Below, in pieces: positions 46,501-57,021 of a stretch of DNA of 64,000 nucleotides. Every line of letters starts with the position of its first letter. Position 1 is the stretch's first letter. The notes beneath the pieces were generated by a model, which worked only from the letters and a program-made list of their open reading frames with translations, did no database searches and was not told the DNA's origin. This DNA comes from Hydractinia symbiolongicarpus (taxonomy: Eukaryota; Cnidaria; Hydrozoa; Anthoathecata; Hydractiniidae): positions 26,169,001-26,233,000 of the forward strand of contig NC_079882.1 of NCBI RefSeq assembly GCF_029227915.1, given 5' to 3'. A program made the translations under genes and the position numbers.

Positions 46501-48320
46501 AGTACTCATCCATTTTAATCACAAAAATCGGAAGATATGTTATAAACAATTTATAAACAGAAATTCAAAATAGAATAGCAAAATATTGCTGAGAACGTTA
46601 CCAAACTCGGTTTTAATAAATAATTTTTTTCCCTGATTTTATAATTTCTGATGCAGTCAAACTAACGCAAGCAAAAAAATAATTTACGAAAAAATGATTT
46701 TTTCTTTTTTTCTCATACTACAATTGTACCTACTTTTGTGTCATAACTATGACTGTGTCAGACGTTGTGGACAGCGAGGACTTCATTTTACCCCCAATAG
46801 TGTCAAATGTTTAGAAAATGTAGAAAGAATCGACAATCCATGAAATTACAAGCACATAGGCTACTATAAATTATGTGGGCAACAAATCAGTTCAAAATAC
46901 TTCCTACCTTAGGAAAAGAATTTTTTGCGGAAAGAAAATTGATGGAAAGTAAATTTAGTGAAATTAGTGGAAGTTGATTTGAGGGCTGACGAAAAAATAT
47001 TAAATTTGGCAGAAGACCAAAATAATAATTGGCAGGAATTTTTTTTTAAACCGGGCAATGGCTTTATTTTTAACAGCCATCAAATCAAAAATTCTCTTAT
47101 AAAACCCTATTTTTTTACCGAACATTCTTTTTATAATTGTCGGAGAGCGAAAAATGTTTGTCGCGAACGCAATATCTGCTATATTTTCTTTTCGCCAAAA
47201 TGTATTCTCAAAAAAGTATTCTCTAAATGTTTCACAGACTGTTTGTACGTCAAATGTTTTCTCTTTACTTTTTTGTAAGCCCTTGGTTTTTGGGTTGTTA
47301 TTAAATAGATTGTTACGATTGGTTCGGGTTAGGTAACCAACAAAATATTTATTTAATTTTCAGTTTATTTACTGTCTCATGTGATTTTCGAAGTTGTTGA
47401 AAAACTACTTTAATGGGATAAATTTTCGCGCGGATTAAATTTCACGCATTTCGCGGATTTGGGTACTACCGCGAAAATATGTCCCTTCGAAAATTTGGAA
47501 TCAGACCATCCGCGAAAATTTGTCCCCGCGAAAGTTTTGAAAAATTGCTCGATCGAAATTTTAAATTTTAGTTTTTCTTTGTTTTTAAAGTCCCTGAGGC
47601 TTTCTTTTTTGTAGGCTTAATTTTTCAACCGAGTACTGAAGATGAAAAGATAAGAGAAAATTGACAAAGGTTTCTTTTAAGGATATCGATCCTTTGCTCC
47701 CAGCTTCTAATGTAGATGATCAACCGAAATTGAGTTCTCTTTCCAGCCTTCGGATGAACAATTGAAAGTTCCTTACATCCCCCACGAAGTGAAATAGTAG
47801 TAGTGGATGTAACGGATGAAAAATCACCTTTTTTGAATTCAATCGTTTCGTTTTTTATCTAGTTGTGTTTATTCTACCCATAGTTGATATGTTCTACCTG
47901 ACGTTATAGTTGTGTTGAAAGAGCTTTGAACTAAAATGCAAAACTACATTTTGTCTCGGTCGGTGTAGAAATAACAGGTGTAACGAGGGTCGATGAGACA
48001 GTGTCATTCGGCCCCGAACCCTTTTAATAACTTATTTTTTTAAAAATTGCTGTTATGACCTCATCCGCGAAATTAAGTTCCCACAAAAGATTAAAACATC
48101 CCTCATCCGCAAAAAAACGTCCCCGCGAAATGCTAAAATTTCGCGGAAGAGTACAAACGCGAAAGTTAAATCCCCGCGAAAATTTATCCCATTGAAGTAG
48201 TGTACAGAGAAATTCACGTCTTTATTTTAGATAACTTATACCGACAGTAACATGATGTATATCGAAAATACGGAAAAAATGTTTTCCGCGCTGGAAGATC
48301 TAATCGCATTTCACAAGTAA
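43584..48320 (+). CDS. Single-pass membrane protein with PPxY motif and C-terminal SH2 domain
   Basis: Exons: 43578-43889, 44584-44632, 44707-45611, 45728-45829, 45907-45963, 48231-48320. From ATG 43584 they total 1509 nt, in phase throughout, giving 502 residues. Residues 1-38 are a short ectodomain with two Cys (VICADL, WKCEYSD) and an NGT glycosylation site. Residues ~40-62 form one TM helix (AFGLFAICSVVALLLPLLLI), then CCIKYNHKHSK, a basic stop-transfer. The long tail is Ser/Asn/Gln-rich and has LPPAYTAV, a PPxY motif for WW domains. The last ~80 residues form an SH2 domain: DYLADCVLKLPEDQRNGTFL with IRNS (Arg of the FLVR motif), LTLYCKS, LFYFKITYTD, and FSALEDLIAFHK at the end. The first exon follows an acceptor (TTTCTATTTAG), so a 5' exon with a signal peptide probably exists. 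SH2 predicts phosphotyrosine binding; the partner is unknown. Confidence 0.82.
47404..48201. mobile_element. ~800-bp MITE with GCGAAAAT-motif array in an SH2-gene intron
   Basis: The left end ACTACTTTAATGGGATAAAT and the reverse complement of the right end ACTACTTCAATGGGATAAAT match over ~32 bp, continuing TTTTCGCGCGGAT/TTTTCGCGGGGAT. Inside, CCGCGAAAATTTGTCC-like blocks recur at least eight times in both arms. The right end lies only ~30 bp upstream of the last SH2 exon, so it borders the polypyrimidine tract. No coding sequence. Confidence 0.8.
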
Positions 48321-51300
48321 TTATTTCACCGATTATTGAATGTTCTGTCCTCTCTTCCTGTGTTTTTTTACCTGCTCACCTAGTTAATTTCTGCCCTCAG
48401 AAAGAGGCCAGTCATAAAACACTAAAAACAGAAACGCGTCACAATATTGTCATCCAAACTGCTTTTTATCAAAACCACTCAAATAGTCATAAAATACGCA
48501 TCAAACATAAAAGTTGAAAAAGTTCTACAAGTTCAGACATTGCATGTTGCAGATGAAACAACAGTGTGATCACAATTTTGTACACTCACAAAAATAGAAC
48601 AACTCAGTTTTTATTAATACTAAAATAAATAGTTATTTGATCCAAATGTTGATTAAAGCCTTTTCTATCCGTATGTCATATGCTGCTCGCATGTTTTTAA
48701 AACGTGATAGACAGATTAATTGATTTAATAGATCTCGAAATATATCAATCTTATGAGTGTCAGTTTTTTTTAATTATGATATTGAGCAGGCCTTTTGGCG
48801 TCCATCGTATTTGTTTTTTTAATCTGATTATTTCTCATGATTTGTTTTTATCGTTCTCGTGACCACACCACGAGTACTACTTAAACCACTTTTCATAATG
48901 ATAGTCACACACAACTTAGTTTCCATGTCTACTATAAATAAATAGGAACATATTGTGGCAAATCTGAGAACGAAAGTAATAGTCACGAGTGGAATAAAAG
49001 GGACATTTCAGGACAACTTTCTATTTCGAGGGAAAAACCAAATGAACTTGTTTGTCATTTGTTTATTATTGTTGACTCCCTGTAACTCGAACTTCGGATA
49101 ACTCGAACCTTATCACCACTTTCTTGTGAAATTATGCACTAACCCGAACTTCGGATAATTCGAATATTTCGAACCATTTTGCCCCAAGTTTGTTTTTTAT
49201 ATCTGGAAATATTTTTAGCCTCCCTCCCTGTGCCTAATGCCTAGGACATTTTTACTTTTTAATAAAATCGAAAGATAAAGTTAAATTTCTTTCGCTTTAA
49301 TCATTTTCTTGACGCAGACTAAGAAATGTGTCTATCTGAATATATTTAATGTGTTAAAGACTTCCATTTTGTCTTCCATCTCCATAAAATTAGATACTTG
49401 CACGCTAGGTTTAATATTTTAAAAGAGGAAGTAGTTTTAATTCGACTTAATTTTTTTCACCCATATGTGCCCCTAGTCTCTCATAGTGTTGGATTTGTGA
49501 GAGTTCACTGTGTAACATTTTCTATTTTAGAATAAATCGTTCCGTGCTTCCCTGTTTACTAGGCGATTGCTTGGGAAAAAATTTCTAGGATGGAAGTTGA
49601 CTTACTTAAAGTACTCCGGAATGAACTTTGCAACAAAGTTGTTGTTTGTTGTTATGGTTAACTTTTTTTTTGTTTGATTTCCGAACATTTACGGATATAG
49701 TTTATTATTTGGCTGAAATATTTTTATTTGTAATCAACAGCACTCCACCGTCTTGTGAGGTTTTTTATACTTTGAAATTTGTTAAGTTTTGTTTATATTT
49801 TGTTGAATAAATTGATGTATATTAAAATAAATAAATTCTTTTTATGCAACTTTTATCTTTTTTCTTCCGAACAAGCTGAATACCTGTCCTGTTTGGTTTT
49901 TTTATATTCCAATTAGAAATTTTTTTTTTGATCCAGCCTTTTTTTTCTCAACAGTGTGTCTGCTGAAGAGAATTATGTTAATTTTGGCCGGTGCGGAACA
50001 AGTGAAAGTGACAAAATTACGTCATATGCAGTAATGTCAAACGACACGAATTATTAAATTTTCATATCAAACTCGCTCGAAAAGCCTTTTTTTCAGCTCT
50101 TTTATATCAGAGACTTCACACTTTTTTTGCCTGCATCGCAGCAGCTTGTCCAAAAGAATTCCATGGATAGAAACTGACCAAATGTGAATTCGAATGCAAA
50201 AAATGGTGTCATTTTTTAAATTTAACCCGGTATAGTATCACTGGAAAATCTTTTTACTGTCCCCATAATCAAACAAAAGCCTCCCTGTTCACAAAATTGA
50301 ACCGGATTTTTGGTTGTTTATTTAAAGCAAAACTATTTTGTGCTGAAAGCTTTTTAATTCGTTTTATAACTTTGTAATTACCCTTTTTAAACATTTTTGG
50401 CTGATTTCTAAAATAATGAAATACCAACATCTTTCCCAGGATATCTTAGTCATACTCTCATATCTGGCAGGAAAAAGGATCAAAAAGCTCCGGGGACGAG
50501 GTTGATGAAATACTTTGTTTGCTATGACGGTTAATTTCATTTATTTGAATTTAATATTTGATAAGAAGTTTGCATGGTAACTAATTGCTATGGTAGAATT
50601 GATTAAGTTGCAAAGAATTTATTTGTTGCACTCGACCATGGCTGTTTTAAAACATCGCAACAAACTTGTAGCAAAAAAAATTATTACGGTGCCGTGAGGG
50701 CGATAATTTTTAATGACGGTATTTAAAAAAATAAAAATCTACCGAAAGGGTGTGGCTGAGAACGAAAAAAAATTGGCTGAATATATTTTTATATAATTGG
50801 CACTATACATAGGAATTGTAAGATATCTCTAATTCGGTAAAGGGTAAGAGAAGTCGCGAAAACTTCCAAAGCTTATCCTGGAAAATCTAAACTTTGGGGG
50901 CGATTAGACTGGTTGAACATACCCTGGAAAAATCCAGTGTATAATGGAAATGTGGGGCAAAACCAAACTAGTTTTAGTAGAATATCACGTAGACAAAATA
51001 TATTGAAATAAGACGGGTAATTTCGAGTGCGCGAAAGTTTCTGTCAAATACAAAATGTCCTGAGGACAAGGTTAGTAAATATGAGACTTTCTCAAGCCAA
51101 GTTGAAAGGGTCAATGATATGCAATTATTACATGTCCATGCATTCAATGACCGATTCCCAAGAAAGAGCTATTTTTCTCAATTGGATTTCACTTTCAATT
51201 TATCACACTTCTCCCCTTTAGCTGCGATCATATGATTTGTAAACATCACCAAGTTTGAAAACGCAGTTAAAAACTTTGCTGTTTTCTTTCATACAAAAAA

Positions 51301-52720
51301 AACTGCCTCTCGCAGTTAAGTGTTCGCATAAAAAAAAGATTAACACGCCTTTCAAAAAAATTATCTGATGTTATTATTTCAGCGTATTTATATCTTCTGA
51401 TGAAACTTCTTGTAAAACTTATATAAACGGAAAGTATTATTCCGGTATTAATCTATCAAACGAGTTGCGGAAACTAGGATAAACTACAATGTATGTCGTC
51501 ATAATACAACAAAACAAACATGGCTTCCTTGAAAGAAACATTTTTTTATAATGTCGGGAACATTCTTCCGTGACATACTTAACCTCTTTTCTTATGACTC
51601 ATGCTGCTGAACCGATTCCATCATGTTTTGATGAAAACACAATGCAATAATCAGTCTCTTAAACATTCTGCATAAAAACAGAATAATAAAAATAGCTGCA
51701 CACGAAAAACTGCTTGTCGGAATTAAAAAATTTTTGTTCCATTTTTAAAAACTTTAGCTTTTTATAAGCTTGAATGGGCATAACAAGTGCTATGAATTTG
51801 TAACGTAGACACGGTTGCATCGTTATAATGCTCAAAACAGCACAGTTAGAAATAACTATTTTACTGTGAGTAGAAGGAAATACATGCCAAAAGAGTTTTT
51901 TCTTGTGACTAATTTGTTAGCAAATATTTACACAAATATGCTGAAGTGTACTATTAATACCCAACATACAAGACCTAAATAACTGAGGATGAGTTTTCAG
52001 GGGTTGGAAAAAATAACATCCGTTTTGGTTTTTCATTTTATTTCTTTTTTCGATATTTTTCAGTATTTTACATTTTTTGTTTGTATTTAAAAAGCTTTCA
52101 TGTTTTTTTTATTTCACACATAAGCAAAGATACTAATATACAACTGAGCAAATATTAAACTAGTAAGATGCAATAGGTAGCAGTAAGTATACAAGGGTGC
52201 ACCTTCGCTGTAAGTTTTCTTTGGTAATGTACAATATAAACCTCAACAAAAATTTCAAATTCAACTATCTACATTTTTTAAATTAATCTTAACTGTGTAT
52301 AAAACACACGATGACCATATACACTGTGTTTCCTTTATTGACATAAAAGAAATAATAAAAACTTGTTAGTAATATATAATATGTAATATAAAAAGTATAT
52401 TCTCAAAAACATAAAAAGTATGTGATAATCAGCTCCTTAAAACTGTCTAACCATGACCCAGCATACAAGAACAAGGTCCTGAAAGTCACACAACAACAAA
52501 CTGTAATAAAAACTTTAACAGTAAAACAAATGCCTTAAGCAAACTCGTGTGAATTACACACAGAATTGTACAAACGAAAATTTTGCTGTAAGAGGTTATG
52601 CACTCAACGAAGGTAAAAGAAACAATAAAACAAAATCAACAAATTATTCAAACAGTAAAACCAATGAAATAAAAAATGAACAAAATAGATTTAGATTATT
52701 TGTGACACAAACATTTTTAT
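48321..52720. other. Intergenic between the SH2 gene and the cyclin gene
   Basis: No gene recognised. It holds a pogo/Tigger-like terminus at 49071-49175 and a CCGGGGACGAGGTTG motif at 50490. Both genes point towards this stretch, so their 3' ends lie in it. Confidence 0.45.
49071..49175. mobile_element. pogo/Tigger-like transposon end
   Basis: CTCCCTGTAACTCGAACTTC then GGATAACTCGAACC, followed by CGAACTTCGGATAATTCGAA, has the look of pogo/Tigger-family terminal sequences, which repeat CGAACTTCGGATAA. A matching opposite end was not found. Confidence 0.45.
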
Positions 52721-54368
52721 TTAAACTGGCATAGCTTTGATGGGACTTGTTAACAGTGTACAAACATCTTGCTTGAATTTACATTCAACACCACAACTGG
52801 TTAATCTTCTTCGCTTCACTGGTGAAGGCATTTGCATTTCATCCAGAGAAATTTGACGTAACCTTTTTAATTCTTCATTAAAAAGATCAGATTCTGCTGG
52901 TTTTTTGCTCTCAATAGGACTTCCAATACTACTTAATGTTGTTTTTCTGTTGCCAAGTAGAAGAGATTGACAATGCCTCATAACATCATTCTCAAAAGGA
53001 TTTTCCACAATAGGAGAAAGAGGTGATCTCCTTTGGGCCAACACTGAATGACGTTTTGCAAATTTTTTTAATTTTGGAGCCCTTGGTTTTTTATGTATAC
53101 CAAACACAACAGTTTTAATCACATCTCTGCATTCTAATAGTTCTTGTACATCAATCTGGAAGGACAAAATAAATAGTTTGATTTAATCTCTAAGAAGTAT
53201 ATAGATCAAATTAAAATTTGAACTACCAATTTTGTATTGTCCTAGAAACAAATGTGGAGGAGAACTATAATCTAACAATAATAAACTTAATAATAAAAAC
53301 TGGGTTGAGACTTTGAGTAAAAATATATCTCAGCTGATTATTTAAAAAAAAATATGCATACAGTTTTTCAATTTAATTTTGTTTTCAAATAAACATTGCA
53401 TGCCATCTAAACTATAAAGAAAACAAAATCTTACTTTTGCTAAACGAGACACTTGTTCAATATACAGAAACCAACGAGATGTAATTTTTTCCAACGTACA
53501 ACTAAGCAGGGCTAATGCTTTTAGGGAACCCTAAAAATTTAAAAAAAAAGAAAATTAATATATATATTAATTAAACAATTAACAAGACTGAAGGTAAATG
53601 TAAAAAAAACATACTTTATATTGTAATAAGCTAACAGTGCTGATGCAGTGTTGAGCCTGGTTTGCCAAATTCCTGTAAATACTGTAAGCCAAGGAGTCAC
53701 TTCCAAACAATGTTTTGAAGTGTTGGGCACATGTATAACTGAAAAACTAAGAAAAAAATCAAAGTTTTTTTTTGACAAATAATTTTTTTATTTTGGGGTG
53801 AAAAGGAGACTAACAAGCTGACTTACAATTTCAAGGAAAGTGAAAAGTGTAACATGATTTAAGTCCCAATTTGTTTTCTGAAGTATAATCCTTTCCATAC
53901 GAGTGATATCATTACATGTAAATTGGTTTCCAGTGATATTAATGAAACTAGTTAAAGATGGAATGAATTCTTCTTCCTCCATAACTTTGACTGCAATGTA
54001 ATACGCTGACAATGTGGCACACTTCAGGTACTTTCCACGTACCTTCACAAATCCTAGAAAACTATCTAGGATGTGCACAGACAAGGCAAACGTTTCACAT
54101 TGAAATCCACACTCTTGGTTAAGTTTTATTAACCATCGCACATTTTCCTTCCATTCCTCTGCATCTTGAATGTTGTTCTATTAGAAATAAAGACACTTAA
54201 AAAATGCATATAAACTTGACTATTATAAAAAATAGTACATAGCAAATACTGAAGAAATTTACTTACAAGTTTAAGCCAGTCAAAGATTTTTAAATCTTTT
54301 TCTTCTGCCAATTTAACTTTCAACTGGCGTTCAAGATGAGAAGGATCGCGACAAAGTTTATCGAGCAT
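52721..54368 (-). CDS. CCNI: Cyclin I-type cyclin (complete, 5 exons)
   Basis: Exons: 54267-54368, 53827-54177, 53615-53746, 53435-53530, 52721-53155. Lengths 102, 351, 132, 96 and 435 nt are all phase 0, giving 371 residues. The start MLDKLCRDPSHLERQ fits the family's short N-terminus. The cyclin box matches cyclin I/G proteins: ENVRWLIKLNQECGFQCETF, ALSVHILDSFLGFVKVRGKY, LKCATLSAYYIAVKVMEEEE, DITRMERIILQKTNWDLNHV. Exon 3 uses the acceptor CTTAG at 53747, because the nearer CAG breaks the frame. Exons 4-5 give GSLKALALLSCTLEKITSRW and DVQELLECRDVI, matching the second fold. The tail is basic and Ser/Pro-rich (RRSPLSPIVENPF, SPVKRRRLTSCG) and ends LLTSPIKAMPV, with proline-directed phosphosites. 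Cyclin I versus G is inferred from the C-terminus. Family members are atypical, mostly CDK5- or survival-linked. Confidence 0.9.
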
Positions 54369-55335
54369 ATTGTAAAACTTCTGAAATCATCACCAAACAA
54401 CTTCTGGGGGGTTTATGACCCTTTTCCCCGCAAAAATAGAAGTTCTACAGTTGGAGTAAAATTTAGTTCTTTGTTGCCAGATGTTCTTGAAAAGATTTTT
54501 TTAAGGATGGAAATAAATTTTTGTTTTGATGAAATTGAGAACACAACTATGATTTAACTTTCTAGCCTGGCGCGCTGTGATTTATTTTAACAATACTCTT
54601 AGTATATCTGTACAGGGAAATTGAATTGCCTGCTCTGAACTAACCAATCAAATGTACCGAATATCTTATATAATTTTCGAGTTAGTTTAGGAGCCGCGTC
54701 TTTTTAACTCGCCTTTTTAAAAGCTTTCTATTCCATAAATCCTGTTCCATGAATCAAACAGTCTTCTTATTTGCTCCTTTAATATAATATTTGCTGAAAA
54801 AAAACAAATACTTATTTTTATCAAAAAGTTCAAAAGCTTTGTTTTTAAAAATTTAATGATTTTATTCCAGATCATTCAAAAATGAAACTTGAAATTACAT
54901 CCCCCTGAAATCAGAACTAAATTTATTCAATACACATAGCTAGATGTAGCAAATTTAATGTTCTTATGAATCTTTCATAAAATATTTTGATCTGGAAATT
55001 TGTCCACTGCTGGTTCATTTACCAAAAGCGGGAGGTGTCCCAAAGTACCCTGTACATAGCAAGAAATAGGACGGCGGTAAACTCGCACGGCGTCAAAACT
55101 TGACCGTGTGACCGTGTGTTTCTGAAAAAAGGTTCTAGCAGAGTAGAGTGGAAATAATATTTTCTATGTTATAGCCTTATTAAAAGGTTGCTCGCCAAGT
55201 CCTTTAGACATTTTTTATCATCTCTTTCTATTTTCAAGTTATTCAAGGTTTAAATCTTTACTATGCTTAAAAGTTTTGATGTGTTATTTTGCAGGTATTT
55301 CAAATATGAATTTATGCTTAAATACATCTGAACTT

Positions 55336-55368
55336 ATGACATCATTATTGATGCAATAATGATGTCAT
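55336..55368. repeat. Perfect 15-bp inverted repeat, 3-nt loop
   Basis: ATGACATCATTATTG, a loop ATG, then CAATAATGATGTCAT. Confidence 0.9.
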
Positions 55369-55383
55369 AGGGCAATAGGTTAG

Positions 55384-55514
55384 CCAGCTAAATATCTTAA
55401 GAAGAATATATTTTCAAATATTAAAGAGAAGTCAGGTAAACAACGCTTTATCCAGCTAAATATCTTGAGAAAAATATATTTTCAAAAATTAAAGAGAAGT
55501 CAGTAAACAACGTT
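55384..55514. repeat. Tandem duplication of a ~65-bp unit
   Basis: Both units run CAGCTAAATATCTT, then AATATATTTTCAAA, then TTAAAGAGAAGTCAG and AAACAACG, with a few substitutions and small indels. Confidence 0.85.
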
Positions 55515-56985
55515 TTTGTTAAAATATTATTATCCCTGCTGGCATGACGAGGTTATAGGCTAGATAGCAGGATATATTCACCTTTCCTTTTTGGAATATG
55601 CCTGCAAGCCTATCTGAGTTAGTAGGTTAAATATAGATATCGCTATTATCTTAGCAGTCTCAATTTTTGTGTATGAAAGCATTATGTTTTGTTTCCCCAA
55701 AATATGTTGCATCACCAGGCACATAATACGTATATAAACTTGCTTGTAAGTCTTTAATGCAAAATAAAAATCTTAGTTGGGTGGTTTTCTAAGAATATAT
55801 AGACTTTAACATTGAAAAAACTCTTGATTGATAACACGTTTCTAACTACTATTTCTTTTTTTATACAAAATAGTATTTGAAGATCACCTTGAGTTTTCTA
55901 CCTCGAATAAATGAAGGAGGTATGATTTGTTCGTCATTTGATGACTCGAAATTAATAATTTAAGCTACAATAAAGCTGCTCAAATAACATGCGCCTAAAT
56001 ATTTCTATCTTATTCCCTTGAGTTCTGTGTGAAAACAACTTCTAATTCTAAAACGCCACGAGCCTGAAGTTTTCTTCTAGCAGTGACAATATTGACGATG
56101 AAGACAAGTATAAATCAAGTAGGACAGAAAATCTGCATTGGTGCAAATGTATGTTTGTACAATTATGTAGACATTTATAGAATGTAAATGCTGCACAGAA
56201 TACGAAACTTCACTTTCTAATAAACTTGATTCTGGATGTGTAACAAAACATCGCAACTTTGACACATTATTCCTCAATATATCCGGTGTGGAAACTTCTT
56301 TCATCAGACACCGTTGATATAATATATACAACTTGACATTTTACGTCCACAATTGAATTTTTATTAGGTCTGAAAGACAGATGATTTTTGGCATAGGACA
56401 GATATTTATTCTTTCTTAATTTATTCGCTCGAGTTAGAAAAAATCTAAATGCCTTGATTCAGAAGGTATATTAAAAATATACAAATAAAATACAAATGTT
56501 AGGTAAGAGACAAATCTAACAAAACACACTAAGTATAAGAAATCAACAATATTTCTATGTGACAGACATCCTTCTTGCTGCTCTATTTCAATATAAACAT
56601 TTAACTTTGTGTTTTGTGCGCTTCAGCCGCTCTCGCACTTGTGACATCAAAGCCAAATGACTTTTTAACCTCATATCTCCCTCAAAAATTCATAAAATTG
56701 CATAATTTTTTGGGAATATTTTTGTTTTTGTGGTATGAATGAAATTATTAAAAAGTCAATTTTGACCTCAATTCTCCTTTAAACCTCCCACTTAAAAAAG
56801 TAATCGAAAATCAACCCTAAGTATTGTACTAATTACAAAAAAATATTATTTTGTGGTTAAAGTTGCAATTATTAGCTAGAGGAAGAAGCATGCCAGTCAC
56901 CATTGTGTGTCCTAAATGTAAACAAATTTCTTCGCAGGAAAGCTTGTGACTCCAACTCCTAGAAGGATTTTATACAAGTATAAAA

Positions 56986-57021
56986 AATAGTACATAGCAA
57001 ATACTTTTGCTATGTACTATT
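56986..57021. repeat. Perfect 16-bp inverted repeat whose left flank also occurs in the cyclin intron
   Basis: AATAGTACATAGCAAA, a TACT loop, then TTTGCTATGTACTATT. The 26 bases at 56980-57005 are identical to 54225-54250 in the first cyclin intron. Confidence 0.9.

Noticed and set aside
53738-53746. Acceptor CAG at 53739-53741 for cyclin exon 3
   Set aside because: Using it puts exon 3 out of frame with both neighbours. The upstream CTTAG (exon start 53746) keeps phase 0 and matches the family.
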